Shown: positions 1-13,901 of the stretch, piece by piece
Layout: the number at the start of each line of letters is the position of its first letter
Position numbering within the stretch: position 1 is the first letter of the stretch
NCBI GenBank assembly: GCA_918026815.1
Contig: CAKJVC010000182.1
Span: 744,001-808,000 of the forward strand
DNA: 64,000 bases
Direction: 5' to 3'
DNA from: Chalara sp. BL73
Lineage: Eukaryota; Ascomycota; Leotiomycetes; Helotiales
Notes under the pieces: generated by a model
Database searches by the model: none
What the model saw: the letters and a program-made list of their open reading frames with translations, nothing else
What the model was told of the DNA's origin: nothing
Program-made: the position numbers and the translations under genes

Positions 1-1190
1 AATATTCTTTGCTACCAAAGTAGTCTTGCAGCAGATTCAGAAGTACTCTCTAGATAACGGGCTTGCGAACGGACGGCATCAGCAAACTCTCAGACAGATT
101 GAATAGACTTCTGCTATTGCCCAGGCTCGAAGGCATGTTAGGAGGAATGCTAGCTTGGACTTGCACGGAGACGGCAATTCTCTTCGCGCGGTGATCTGCT
201 CACAACTGCATTGTAAGCCGCCTGTACCGCATCCTCTAGCGCGCTCCATAAAAGCCACAACTCTACAAACATTATCACCACCAGCTGTCCGGAAGTTCTT
301 GCATCGCCTGCCTATGCTTTCGCGATTGCTTCTCAGTCCACTTTCTTATTTTCGTCCTATGCATATCTCATCAGTCACTGCTAGATCGGAAGCATGATAA
401 TTGGGAATCTATTCAAGGAGAACGTAAATGCGAACTCTCAAATCAAGTATCTCAAGGAACGCATCTCTGGCTGGCTCTCTGATGCGAAGTTTGCAGTTCA
501 GCTTGGTGGTATCACTGGCTTGGCGCAGGTCCCTTTCCTCACAAGTTTCGACATTCTAACCGAACTTGCATTTGACGATATTTTGGCCTTTCGTACACTG
601 CATAAAGAGCTACATCTTAATCAAGTAGTACGGCTCGGCGGCGCTGATGCCAAATTTGTGATCCCAAGCTTCCTTCTTCCACATCATGAACACCTACTCC
701 CTCCTGTTCCAACACACGATGACAAACGCGAAGCTGCAAAAGACGTTGTTGAAGCCGACGGAAAACCCAAGGCTATCTAGGCCGAGCATTCCCTCAAGCA
801 GAAAGTCAAAGACGAACCTAATATTAAGATCTCTGTGCATGCACGTCTTCCTGGCATTCTGTCCCAGGGGTTACTTGATTTTATTGCCGCCCTAGTGAAG
901 GCCACCAAGGTGATTGAGATTGAAAGGCTCCAAACGCAATAGATGCCGAAGTTAGTGACATGTCAGACTTCGGGCGCGCATTGAGGGACGGCATGAAGGA
1001 AGACTTTAAGAAAGCGGTTGTTGATGCCATGGATAATGATCGGTGGATTGCGAAACTTGTTGGGCGAGTGATGAGCAAGTTGGAGGTGGCCAGAAGCGAC
1101 TTGGGCTACTCAGGAGATATTCCTGTGGCTTTGGAATCATATCGGAATGATGGATGGAAGAAGGCTGAAGGTGAGAAGCTGTTGCCTTAA
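1..1190 (+). pseudogene. decayed protein-coding gene at the window edge
   Basis: Three protein-like stretches follow each other on the plus strand but do not join. A frame open from about base 2 stops at 109-111. A second frame runs 394-780 (128 codons) to a TAG, and the same frame then stays open and protein-like from 781 to about 942. The third stretch lies in another frame, is readable from about 930 and ends at 1190; it contains an amphipathic, Lys/Asp-rich segment. I could find no GT-AG pair of normal length that removes the stop at 778-780 or bridges the frame change near 930. The most economical reading is a gene broken by a nonsense change and a frameshift. The family is not recognised. 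The 5' end lies outside the window, so a differently spliced live gene cannot be excluded. Confidence 0.4.
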
Positions 1191-2204
1191 ATAGGAACGG
1201 CTCGAGAGTAACTGGTCCGATTGATGCATTTTCTTGGTGTAATCTTGGGATTCTCTCTGTGTGCTAAGAGGACGTATCTATATGGTGGCTTTATTGATAT
1301 GGATGAACGTGGTTCGTTGCAAGAAGCTGGATTTGGCGTTTCGTAAGCATTACCTAGGTATAACCTTTGCGGATCGCACCACTTTATGTTTGAGAAAGCA
1401 ATTGATTCTATATATAACTTAATGCTTACTATAGCCAATATCACACCGACTCCAAATAGATGCACATGAAATTTTTTTTTAAAAATTACATGAGCCTTAC
1501 ACTGCTCGCAGTCTCGTCGGTACAATTCTCGCCATCCAAGAACTGTCGCTGTCCAGTATTTCAAAGATAAGATCCTAGGTTTAAGACTCCAAGCGGATGA
1601 ACATTAAGTCGAGCGATATCATGTGCTCCTCGAGCTTATCTTTTGGCTTGAGCTGGCGTTAATGGTGTTCTCTTATAGCATGTGGTGCAATACTTTTTCT
1701 CCGAAGCAGACCATATCAGGATCTACAAGCACTACGTGAACACTGGAGGCTATTTTGTCTGTGCTACTGCTTACTCGATCCCTGGGCGCCGGGATGAAGC
1801 TACGATGATTGCGAATTCGATTAGGCTGAGAATCATGCGACGCAAGTGTATGCGAATTGTTTGCCATTATTTATCCGAGTTTAATGTATTTGAAAGTATT
1901 AAATGCCGATATCGTTATTTCTTAAGCAAGGCTAAACTGAACTAGGGAAACTAAATACAAGAACACACCCAAGATCCAGAGCTCTGGAAGCGAAGCATGT
2001 AGGTAGCCATCTCCTCCTACTGTTGTACCATGTTACATGGGACGAAGATTGTAGCCAGCCACAAATGAATAGATAAGTGCAAATAAGCCCCACAATAGAG
2101 GTGACTTGACTTCTACCGATATCTTCGAACCATATAGATGTGTATGTGCTCATGTGCGCTTCCCCATGAGAATAGCCCGCAGTAATTGCCCATTTTGACA
2201 TAAC
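1191..2204. other. intergenic stretch, no gene seen
   Basis: AT-rich spacer between the decayed gene and the permease. The short open frames (for example 1187-1564 minus, 1682-1945 plus) show no family resemblance. The end nearest 2205 should hold the permease promoter and 5' leader. Confidence 0.5.
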
Positions 2205-4013
2205 ATGGCGGAACGAGAAATCAGCACCTGCAGCAACGAGAAGACATTGTCTGATGAAATCAACAATGTATCCGACCAAGGCAAGAGTGAAACAACCTCG
2301 CGGGCACAAGGTCATGACCAGTCGATGCCTCAGTCCTTCTCCATGATGTCTGGACTTGGTATGGCATTCAGGTACATGCTCTTCAACAAGCCCGTTGGAA
2401 AGCACAAATTGATAAACCAAACTAGCATCACTAACACCTGGATCGCGTACCTGAGCCTCCTCGGTCAGAACCTCTTATATGGCGGTCCCCAAAGCGTCAT
2501 TCTTGGTCTCTTGGTTGCCGCCTTCGTGCAATGGACATTAACGTTAGGCCTCTCTGAATTGGCTTCCGCTTTCCCATATTCCGGTGTAAGCAATCAGTAT
2601 TATTTATGTATGGTGAGTGGCTTACTGATAGGACACAGGGACAATACCACTACGTGTATATTCTGGCACCTAAACGATTCAAACGGTTCTCGGCTTTCTT
2701 CGTTGGCTGGCTGTCCATCATCGGCTGGTGGATCGGAGTCAGTTCGGGGGTTTCTATAGTAGCTATTTGGATTCTGGGTTTAGTCTCGTTTTGGGACAAA
2801 ACATATGTTGCTGGGCGGTGGATGACATACTTGGTGTACCTTGCTATAGTAGCCGTTACTTGTAACACTATCACGCTACTATGGGGAATGTATTTGCTGA
2901 CTCGTTATAGTCCTGCCTCAATATTTTGCCTCAAGACTAGTTCCTAAGATCGTGGCTCTCGGACTGTGGCTATCATTAGTAGGACTCGTGGTTACATTTA
3001 CCACCACGCTCGCTATGAGGAAACACTTGAATTCTTCTTCATATATCATGCAATCGAAAATGGGAACGAGTGGGTGGCCACAAGGTTTTGCGTGGGTGCT
3101 TGGCATCATAAACCCCATGTAAGTCTCTCACTAAATGTGCAGAAAAAACTCCAAAACTGTCTTCCAGGTTTGCATTTGGCGGCACAGATGCGGTGACACA
3201 TATTGCCGAGGAGATTCCCAACCCTCGAGTAAAGGTTCCTCTTATTATGAATCTTTGCATTCTCATAGGCGCTTGCACGGCATTTCCATTGGTTACGGTC
3301 TTGATGTATAGCATGGCCGACATAGAAGCAGTTGTTGCTTCTCCATTCCCGAGCGCTGAGATCATTTTCCAAGTTACTGGCAGTAGAGCTGTCACTACGT
3401 TCCTCATGTGCTGGGCTACAGTGGCAATCGCTACCGCTGTATGCTCGGGGTGGATAGCAGCTGGTCGTTTGGTATATGCTTTTGCTCGCGATGTAAGGTT
3501 ACAAGAACATTGATTTAGACACGGTACTGATGCCTACAGGGAGGTGTGCCGTTTAGTAGCTATTTTGTTCAGATCGACGACAAGCGAGCCTTCCCACTCC
3601 GCGCAACTATCGCTACAGTCATATTTGTCTCCGTTTACGGACTCATTTTCCTAGCCAGCACCACAGCTTTCAACTCCATTATTACTTCTGCCGTCCTCTT
3701 CCTGACCATCACTTTCGCGGTTCCGCAGGCGTTCGTCGCCGCACGAGGAAGAGCGAAGTGTCTTCCAACTCGCCCTCTGAGGCTCGGGAAATTTGGCTAC
3801 TTCGTCAACATTGTCTCCGCCGCTATAACAATACCTATCATTGTGCTGGTTTGCTTCCCGCCTGTTAATCCTATTACTACCGAGAATATGAATTACGCAT
3901 CCGTGGTTATTGTGGGGATATTTGCTATTTTAGCCGGTTTCTGGTACACTACCGGAAGGCGGGGATTTGAGGGCCCAAAACTAAATGTTGCTGATTTACC
4001 GGCTCTGAATTGA
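2205..4013 (+). CDS. APC-family permease (GABA/choline-type amino acid-polyamine transporter)
   Basis: Five exons are inferred: 2205-2585, 2639-2861, 2911-3118, 3168-3492 and 3540-4013, giving 536 residues, the usual length for this family. All introns are 47-53 bases with GT-AG ends. The joined protein has the family marks in order: a hydrophilic N-terminus of about 60 residues, the first-helix region GQNLLYGGPQSV, the second-loop motif FPYSGGQYHYVYILAP (rebuilt exactly across intron 1), FGGTDAVTHIAEEIPNP across intron 4, and FARDGGVPFS across the last intron. About 12 membrane helices are expected. It should import a small amine such as choline, GABA or a related amino compound; the exact substrate cannot be read from sequence. 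It lies 395 bases from the end of easD and is transcribed towards it. It could serve the alkaloid cluster, but such permeases are very common in fungi, so the link is inference. Confidence 0.9.
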
Positions 4014-4408
4014 TAGAAGATATATATATAAATTCAAGTGGTGTTGTTGCTCAGGGCGAGGCACAGGATCGTGCTTTCTCTTGAATCAGGATTGTGTAGA
4101 GGGTTTATCGAAACGCAATGTCACCACTACGAATTTATCTGAAGGCATAGATCCTAGAGTATGCATGAGTAAACCTCGATTATATTATGTCACTGGCAAA
4201 TACTTAACTAGTCGCCAGATGTTCAAGTGAGGTTATGGTAGACCCTTGCTCATATCAGGGGGAACATAGTATTGGCGGATTAGTATGACTAAATTGATAT
4301 ACTAAACCACATTCAATCTACATAATCTATAACGACATCGTCGCTTGATACTTCTCCCATCGCGCAGGTCAACAGACAGTAGTCATTACAACCAGGCATC
4401 AGCCATTA
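4014..4408. other. convergent 3' spacer between permease and easD
   Basis: The two genes end towards each other here. The stretch is AT-rich (with a short TA run near 4020) and no coding signal is seen. It must contain both polyadenylation regions. Confidence 0.5.
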
Positions 4409-5260
4409 TTAGGGCAAACAAGCACCAACATTTATATTTGTGCCATATACTGGTTTGGAATCTTCACTTAGCAACCATACGATTGTCCTAGCCACGTCCT
4501 CTGGCTCAATGACTGAGAACCCCTCCTTTCGGTAGGTGTCTTTTGCTTCGCTCAGTGTCTTCATATTTGGTGCAAATTTAGGGAGCAATGGGGTATTTGT
4601 GACTCCTTTTATCACAGATCAACACCAAAATTCTCACCAAGAGGCTTCCATATAAGTAAAAGATATCGTACCTGGAGAAACACAATTTATCCTTATGCCG
4701 AGAGGCCATATGTCCGACGCAACACAATTTGTGAAGCAGGCAGAAGCGCCCTTTGACGTCCCGTAGGCATACACGTCCGGTCTATGATAAAACGACGCAA
4801 CACTACTCACATTCACAATACATCTATCTCCTCTCGGTAAACTCTTCATTGCCTTTACTTCTGCCCTTGTGCAATAGAACACCCCATCGAGATTCACCTT
4901 GATGATTTTGCTCCAGTCCTCATCCGTTTCTTCAATTATAGCAGGTTGCTGTCGTAAAAATGCACCCTGCGCGATCCCTGCGACATTGGCTGCCCCGTGA
5001 AGATCTCCGTGTGCTGCGACGATACTTGAAACCCACTGTTCGACAGCTGAAGAGGAGGATACGTCTAGGGCCGTGCAGTAGACTTTTGTTGAAGGGTTGA
5101 AAGAATGGATGGACTGGGTAAGTGAAGCAAAATTGGTACTTGAGATGTCGCAGATGCAGAGTACGGAGGCACCCCGCTGGGCTAGGAGACGGGCTGTTGC
5201 TGCTCCTATACCCGATGCACCGCCGGTTATGGCGAAGATTTTCGATGGTACTGAAGCCAT
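4409..5260 (-). CDS. easD: chanoclavine-I dehydrogenase EasD (short-chain dehydrogenase)
   Basis: Two exons on the minus strand, 5260-4672 and 4605-4409, joined over a 66-base GT-AG intron, give 261 residues, the normal EasD/FgaDH size. The Rossmann motif TGGASGIG lies at residues 12-19. NVAG is near 92-95, the catalytic serine pair is at 152-153, and Tyr166-x3-Lys170 is in VYAYGTSK. The C-terminal segment ([10 protein letters not shown]...INVGA) and the phrase [15 protein letters not shown] are strongly EasD-like. In the ergot pathway this NAD-dependent enzyme oxidises the alcohol of chanoclavine-I to the aldehyde used by EasA. It is the leftmost gene of the cluster and diverges from easA across a 950-base interval. 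A general SDR is the only alternative; its place beside six other eas homologues makes the assignment firm. Confidence 0.93.
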
Positions 5261-7359
<2,099 letters not shown>

Positions 7360-8431
7360 AGTTAGTTCATCGCATTTAGTAAATTTTCAGAAACTTCCAA
7401 AAAGTCTTCAGTCCAGCCTCCCAGGTAAAGCGGTTGATCGTTGCGGAGTTGTGGTGATCTTGTTTACAACCTTTAGCCTCAAGGAAACAAAGAGACCTGC
7501 TTCGTATCTGAAATACTTTGGATATAAAGGCTGCCCTACATATTAGAACATTAAGAGAAAGTATTGGGGTTGCCATTAGAATGATTTTAATCCTGAAAGG
7601 GAGTCAAATTTTGCATATTCGTATACACAACGGTTAACTTGTTGTTAGATTTGAAATGGGTCGTATATTGCGTAAAGAATATACAACAGAAACGGACTGT
7701 TACATCTGAATATTTATCGTATAAAGCACACACGACTTTGTATTCCAGAATCTTGAGGAAGGTGAAAGAAAGACTCGAGGTATTATTCTGGGCATCGGAA
7801 CCCCTCCTCAGGTGAACCTGCAGTTTCATGTTGTACGGTCCTGCTGTGTTGGCGTTTCCCAGCTGTTGAGGTTCCGTATGTAACGCTAGCCGCAAAGTTG
7901 CGTAAAGTCTGTGGGTTGTGTGGTCAGTTCTATCCATATATTTTGTACATCAACTAAAAAACTGCTGTATTACGCATTGATTCTCAACTGTGACCTTAGG
8001 GAATATGCAGGGAATACTGAGACATTGATTACCTGTTAAGATATCGACCCGTTTGCTAACATGACCACAAGTCTCGGACACAACATAGTATACACAAAAC
8101 TGTGATGGGTGACACAATGTAGAAGAGCTATGACTCTCGCCTTCTAATGATGAAGAAAATTGGATTGTAGCACAAGTTGCATAAACCAGAATTTGCGTTA
8201 ACATTTTGGCTCTTCCTTTAAAATGGTATGGAATTTGAGCAGCTGTATACTCAAACGCCGCATAAGTGAGAAGAGTTCTGCCATTAGAGGATTTATACCT
8301 ATATATGTATATTATTAGAGCAGATCCGTATATGGTTAGGATTTATATGCTAATTGTGACAGTGTCTACCTAACAGTGGAATTGTCGAAACCACCTACAA
8401 ACCAGAGAACAGAAGGAAGATATCACATAGA
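7360..8431. other. easA-easG spacer
   Basis: About 1.07 kb between two co-directional cluster genes. A minus-strand open frame at 7587-7937 (116 codons) has no recognisable family features and is probably chance. The last few hundred bases should contain the easG promoter. Nothing else is seen. Confidence 0.45.
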
Positions 8432-9452
8432 ATGACCATTCTACTGCTCGGTGGTAGAGGAACTACCTCAAGCCGTATTGCGCCGCTTCTCCATGCCGCC
8501 AATATTCCATTCCTTGTAGCTTCGCGCTCGACTTCTTCAAGCAGCCCATATACTCAAGCTCAGTTCGACTATCAGCACGAGAAGACATATAAGAATATCC
8601 TGGTGAATGCACCTGCTGAGAATGGCTTGCAGCCCGTCTCAATGGTGTGGCTTGTTCCTCCTCCGATCTTTGACTTGGCGCCACCTATGATCAACTTTGT
8701 CAACTCTGCATTGAAAAGTGGTGTAAAAAGGTTTGTTCTTCTTAGTGCGTCGGAAATCGAGAAGGGAGGTCCAGCCATGGGGCAGGTACATGAGCATTTA
8801 GACTCTTTGGAAGGTGTTGACTATGCTGTATTGAGACCTACCTGGTTCATGGGTATGTAGGATTTTTAAGTCAGCCCTCTGTTTCAGGAATTATGAGCCT
8901 GCTCTATCTGCAGGTCTTTATTGTTAACAACCAGGATAGAAAACTTTTCCTCTACACAATTCCCACAATATTTTAGTATCAAGGATGAAAATAAGATTTT
9001 CTCAGCTGCTGAGAATGCCAAGATTCCATTTCTATCTGCGAATGATGTTGCTCGGGTCGCATGCAATGTCTTCACGAAAGAGCGATTTGACAAAGCAGAA
9101 TACATTATCTTAGGGCCTCAACTTCTTACATATGACCAGGTAATTAAGCCTTTTTGACTTATGTCAGTTCGGAGGCTTTAATATGGCTGACATATTATTC
9201 AAGGTCGCAGACACCTTTACGAATGTCCTTGGGAGATCTATTACTCATATCAGAATCACAGAATCGGAGGTTGCTAAACGATTTGAAGCAATCGGAATTG
9301 AAATTAATGAGGCAAAGATGCTTGCCAGTATGGATACATTGGCTAAAACTTGTCCTGCCTATACCTTGAATTCTGTCGTCAAGGATATAACAGGGTCACA
9401 TGCACAAACACTATATGGCTTTGTTGTTAGTGAGAAGCAGTGTTGGGCCTAG
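8432..9452 (+). CDS. easG: agroclavine dehydrogenase / festuclavine synthase-type reductase EasG
   Basis: Three exons are inferred, 8432-8852, 8940-9139 and 9204-9452, giving 289 residues, which matches EasG/FgaFS (about 290). The protein starts with a Rossmann strand and glycine-rich turn ([19 protein letters not shown]) of the NmrA-like, NAD(P)-binding type. Joining exons 1 and 2 rebuilds the typical RPTWFMENFS block, and exon 3 supplies the substrate-domain end up to a terminal Trp-Ala. EasG reduces the iminium ion formed after EasA action to give the tetracyclic clavine (agroclavine when paired with an isomerase-type EasA). The gene ends 178 bases from the 3' end of easF, so the two converge. 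Homology to general NmrA-like proteins is the only competing reading. Confidence 0.92.
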
Positions 9453-9630
9453 ATTAGACTGGGTATGGAGCTCACTTATACCGCAATCACAAATATTGGT
9501 CTTTCTGCATAAAGAATAATATGTGAAAACCAGGGCATTATTACAGTTTCGTGACTATTGTCTTGCAAACTCAAATCAACCCGTATACCAGGGACAGAAC
9601 TTTTGCTATATACCTGTGTACTGTCTACTT

Positions 9631-10777
9631 TTAAGAGATTTCCAGCTTATAAAATGCGACATTGCAGCCCTCGTCTGACCAGAGTTCAACAGATTCCAGT
9701 CCAGCATCCCTGAATAGTAATTCTATTTCTTCCTGGTTGTACTTATAACTACACCCAAACCGCACCTTTTCATCTTTGCTAATGACAATTCCGTCCAATG
9801 GTGGTCCCAACCTTATGCTCATAGATCGTGGAATCAAGGATGCCTCATGTCTGCCAACAACATGATTCCACTCACTCAGGTAATACCATTCATCAGGGTT
9901 GAAGACGTTGTTATGTATATCGCTGTTCCCTTCTTTTTCTCTGTCAAAAATGAAGTTGCAATACTTCAAAGCAGCAAGCGCAAATGGCACCACGCCTTCC
10001 GCAGTATACGCCCTGAGGATCTCAGACGGCATCTTGCAACTATCAATAGTGACGAGAATTGAGCTTTCCTTTTTCTTGATATATGGTGCTGCTCTGGTCT
10101 CCATAAGAGCGTGTGCTGCAATATTGCGAAGGAATTTAGCTGCATTTGCTCGTGAGAAATTGCCAATCGTCAACCCCAGTAAGAGAATGCAGTGGGGCAG
10201 ATCACAGATCACTGGAGTTTCTTTCAACCAAACAAGGCCATCATCGAAGGTCCCATGGAGAGCCGATATCCTACAATACTGGAACTTTTGAATTGGAATG
10301 GATTGCAATGTTGATGCGAGTTGGTCTGCACTAAGATCTAAAGCATAGTAGCTAACGTTCTTCTTCTGAGCTTCAATTGCTTCGAGAAGAAGTATAACTT
10401 TGTCCAAACTTCTATATTTTGATAAGTTTATTAGACTATTATCCAAAGTAAAGTTTTAGCGAATAAGCAGGGCACTAGTTGACTTACGCACTTCCAAGGT
10501 CCACCACCACACTGTTTTGAGCAATTGTCGATGCTATCCTATACGCGTGTTTCTTTAGTATTTGAATCTCCTCACGTCTTGGATAGAATTCAGTTTGGTG
10601 AGAGTGGCGATTCCAATGTTCGAGCCCTTCCGTTCCATAGAATAGAAGGGCAGGAAGTGTTTTTGGTTGTTTGGAGAGGCCAATAATGATCTGTTCAGAG
10701 ATAGAGTTCTCTAGATTGGAGCGACGTATATCAAGGATGGAAAGCGAAGACGGAGCCTGGGTTACCATCGGAGGCAT
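9631..10777 (-). CDS. easF: 4-dimethylallyltryptophan N-methyltransferase EasF
   Basis: Two exons, 10777-10488 and 10411-9631, separated by a 76-base intron. The SAM-binding motif [13 protein letters not shown] is rebuilt exactly across the junction. Other family marks are [11 protein letters not shown] and [17 protein letters not shown] in exon 1, and [11 protein letters not shown] and [15 protein letters not shown] in exon 2. The protein belongs to the EgtD/FgaMT group and methylates the amino nitrogen of dimethylallyltryptophan. The frame is open from an upstream ATG at 10846 (379 residues). I prefer the ATG at 10777 (356 residues) because family members start close to the first conserved block (ILDIR); 10768 is also possible. 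easE lies upstream on the same strand, and easG converges on its 3' end. Confidence 0.92.
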
Positions 10778-11156
10778 GTTTTGAACGGTCGCTGACGCTT
10801 GGTCGTATTCTCTTAGTTTGGCACTGATCAGACTGATCAACAACAATGTTTCTGTTCAAATTAAGTATATGCTAACAACGTGAGGGACATATGCAGATTT
10901 AACAAAATGATTAAGTAGGACAGAGATGGTTTTTAACTTTTAATTCGGAACCCACGCTAAGAGCGAATTCCCGCGTTAGTGTTACAATATCATGATCAAA
11001 CGTAGTTCAGTTAGTAGGGATTAGCAAGGATCATCTGCTCGGTCCTCCGAAGCGTTACCTATTCCTCTGATAATAACCCCTAAACCAGGGAAAAGAACTT
11101 ATTAATCCTTGGCCTAATAACATTCTATTATCCGCCTAAGAAGATTGCGACGCCAT
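10778..11156. other. easE-easF spacer
   Basis: A short spacer between two tandem minus-strand genes. It contains the easF promoter and the in-frame upstream ATG at 10846 noted for easF. No separate gene is seen. Confidence 0.45.
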
Positions 11157-13090
11157 CTATTGAAGCCTAGCCCAAAAAGAGTATAGTGTTCTCCAACATT
11201 GAGTCATTATGTTGCGCTCCTCCCTTTTACACATTCCTTCTTCATCCCAAATTTCGCTCCCTACACCTAACCTCGTAATAAAAAGATCACTTCTGTCTAC
11301 TCGATGTTTAATCCCCAATAACCGTTTGTAATTTTCTTTTCCCCAGTATATGCGCCAGAAGTCTTTTTGATTGGGATCAGCCAGATTGAAGTACGAGACT
11401 TTGTGACTGGGCCTCTCCATCGAGTAAATCATCGGCATTTGCTTCTTTGTTAACTCTTCTAGAGCCAACAACTTTCCATCAATAGAAGTTTCCACGTTAC
11501 GAACGAAAGTAATCAGTTGTGCGGAAGAACGCCAGGCGGGGTGCATCGCAATATCCACAAGTTTCTTGTTCTCAATTACGCGCCCTCCGAGGTTGCTAGT
11601 GAAGAGAATGTCATTGAAACGCATGGGCACTCTCGCAAGAGCATTCGACATCCGCAACGGCCCATCATGGGAGTTGAAAAGCTGGTTGGAAACAAGCATT
11701 GACCCCGAGAGGATTCCATGGTTCTCTAGGTAAATATCGCTCGACTTTCTTAGTTCAGAGCTAATCCGACTTTGGAATTTGGATTTGAGGGTGTATGATA
11801 TGCGACTACCGCTCGTTATAGATGACATAGATGCTCTTAGCGGCTTTTCTACAAATGCGATATCGCTGATGTTCACGAAGTATAAGGTCAAGCTTGCTTG
11901 TAGTGGCAAGGAAGCTGAAGGGTGGAGGATAAACTGACCAAATACATTCCTTTCGTTTGATTTCTGTAGGACTGTAAGAAGACCGGTAATCCCTTTCCAC
12001 CAAAAGAGCTCACTGTCATTTGAAGATGCAGAAATGGACACGGTTGAAACCACAGCTGGGTCATCTCGATGTACTCGGACTGTGACCTGGGTAACAACCC
12101 CAAATGTACCTCCCCCACCTCCTTTGAGAGCCCAAAATAGATCCCGGTTTAAATACTTGTTGGCGGTAACAAGCTCTCCCTGTCCTAGTGAGCGGAATGA
12201 AACAAAACTATGGGGCTTCTCACATTTGCCATAACGACTTGGAACTCCAGTACATTATCTACTGCGAGTCCTCTTGTGTAACTCTGCAAACTGGAAACTC
12301 CTCCTCCGAGCAGAAACCCGCCAGCAGCACCCACAGTCGGACACTCACCTCCAACGACAGTAAATCCTCTACTAGCGCCATATACATATATTTCTGATTG
12401 CAAAACACCAGCACCCATAGTTACTGCTGGACCATCTGAAGCCACATCTCCCTTAGGCACAAAGTCGGCATGGTAGTGAATGTCTTTCAACAGGTGAGTG
12501 TCAATTTGGAAAGAGTTGGGGGAACTAGATCTCCCGGACCCGTCATGGCCAGTGTTTTTGATAACCAGTCTAAGATTATATTGTTGAGCAAAGATGACAG
12601 CCTTCTGAATGTGCTCCATCGATTTAACTACCGCAGAATATAAGGGTAGTCGACCTTGATTGCAAGGCGTCTTTCTCGTTGACAACATTACCAAGCAAGT
12701 CTCATTCTCGGATGAACCACTTTCCCACACCCAGTCTTGCAAAGCAGCTACCCAGAAAGCTTTAGCCAGTGACCTATCTAATTTCATGGAGCAGAAAGGA
12801 TCTAGTAACTTACCTGGCTGTGAAGCTCTCCACTGGCTGTCACGTGACATCTCAAGTACGGCGTCACATGCCTTTTGATCGAATGTCGGCTCATGACACA
12901 CATATCCCACTGGCCTCAGTCGAATAAGGTTTTTATCAATTGAGTCATTGAGTGCTCTCCACTGTATTTCGGTCGGCCAACAGGCTTCTGTAGGTCTGCA
13001 TCGACATAAAGGCTGCTTGGTGCTGAGCAAAGAAGTAGATACATAGAGTACACTGGCCACGGCAAACGGGAAGAGATAGTCAGAATGCAT
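11157..13090 (-). CDS. easE: FAD-linked oxidoreductase EasE (chanoclavine-I synthesis)
   Basis: Three exons on the minus strand, 13090-12814, 12747-12224 and 12179-11157, give 607 residues, close to EasE/FgaOx1 of other fungi. The first about 25 residues are hydrophobic (signal or anchor), followed by the cysteine-rich start CRCRPTEACWPTE. The FAD-binding half contains VIKNTGHDGSGRSS, whose His is the expected flavin-linkage residue, and GGECPTVGAAGGFLLGGGVS. The C-terminal berberine-bridge-type end is also clear (NYKRLLGIKHRVD..DLFITRLGVGSE). With EasC it converts N-methyl-dimethylallyltryptophan to chanoclavine-I by forming ring C. Intron 1 is 66 bases, a multiple of three and without a stop, so an unspliced transcript still reads through. 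Intron 2 uses the acceptor ACAG just before GGAGAG; a nearer TAG upstream would break the frame. It diverges from dmaW. Confidence 0.92.
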
Positions 13091-13901
13091 TTTTCATGTA
13101 GCTGAGCCCGCTTATAGGTGATCTATTTCTGAGCGTGGCCGCTCTACTCAACTCAACAAATCCATCAACTTACAAAGCAAACGGAATTACACAACAACCT
13201 TTAACGTGGCCCTCATTGTAAGTTCAAGATATATCCCACTGTGGCTCAATTAAATTTCCGTGTCCCCACAAAATAACTATGTCTATTCGGAAGCAGTAGT
13301 CGCACCCGTAGCATGCAGAAAACGAGAAGAAAATACGAAATCATTATGCATGAGAGCTGAAATAAGTTGGTGGCTGGAGTGGGACGGATATCTCGGTATA
13401 GAGCAAAAAAGATAAATAAAAAATAAGCCAAAAAAAAAAAAAAAGGCAGGTTCCCGTTGGCGGAAAGAATGGTATCTCCCCTTGCAGTGCGATTCATATG
13501 CAGTGAAGCATTGTACCCAGCACATAACACCTTTTGGGTTATCAGTTACATCAGACGTTTCATATGCAATGTTTCTGTGTTGTTCCTTGGTGACGGAGTA
13601 CGTACTTGCAAAACATGTGATCTTATGTCGCCATTCAGTTCGTCATTCAGTATGCTCCCGATTACGAGGCCATAGAAAAGGGGATCTTGTGTCTCAATGA
13701 CTAGATCATCTTGTCTAAGGCAAGCAAGTTGCACGAGTACGATCTGGAGCTAACATACGAGATAGAGTTTTTATTCCCTTGTTGAAAACCTAACCCAAAC
13801 AACGGGCTGATAGAAGTATATACGTCTTCACGTTTCGCTGTTCTCATTGACTTTGTCAACTAAGATTTCTCATTAGAGCAATTCAGCTGAGATCAACAAA
13901 T
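13091..13901. promoter_or_regulatory. divergent easE/dmaW intergenic region
   Basis: This 811-base interval lies between the starts of easE and dmaW, two early pathway genes, and is the likely bidirectional promoter. It contains a 15-base A run at 13430-13444 and a TATATA-like element near 13817 upstream of dmaW. No convincing coding frame is present. Confidence 0.45.

Noticed and set aside
7587..7937. A 116-codon minus-strand frame between easA and easG as an extra cluster gene
   Set aside because: No domain, signal peptide or splice structure is apparent, and its composition is like the surrounding non-coding DNA.
13246..13530. Overlapping minus-strand open frames in the easE/dmaW interval
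   Set aside because: They translate the 15-base A run as a Phe stretch and lie in the likely bidirectional promoter.
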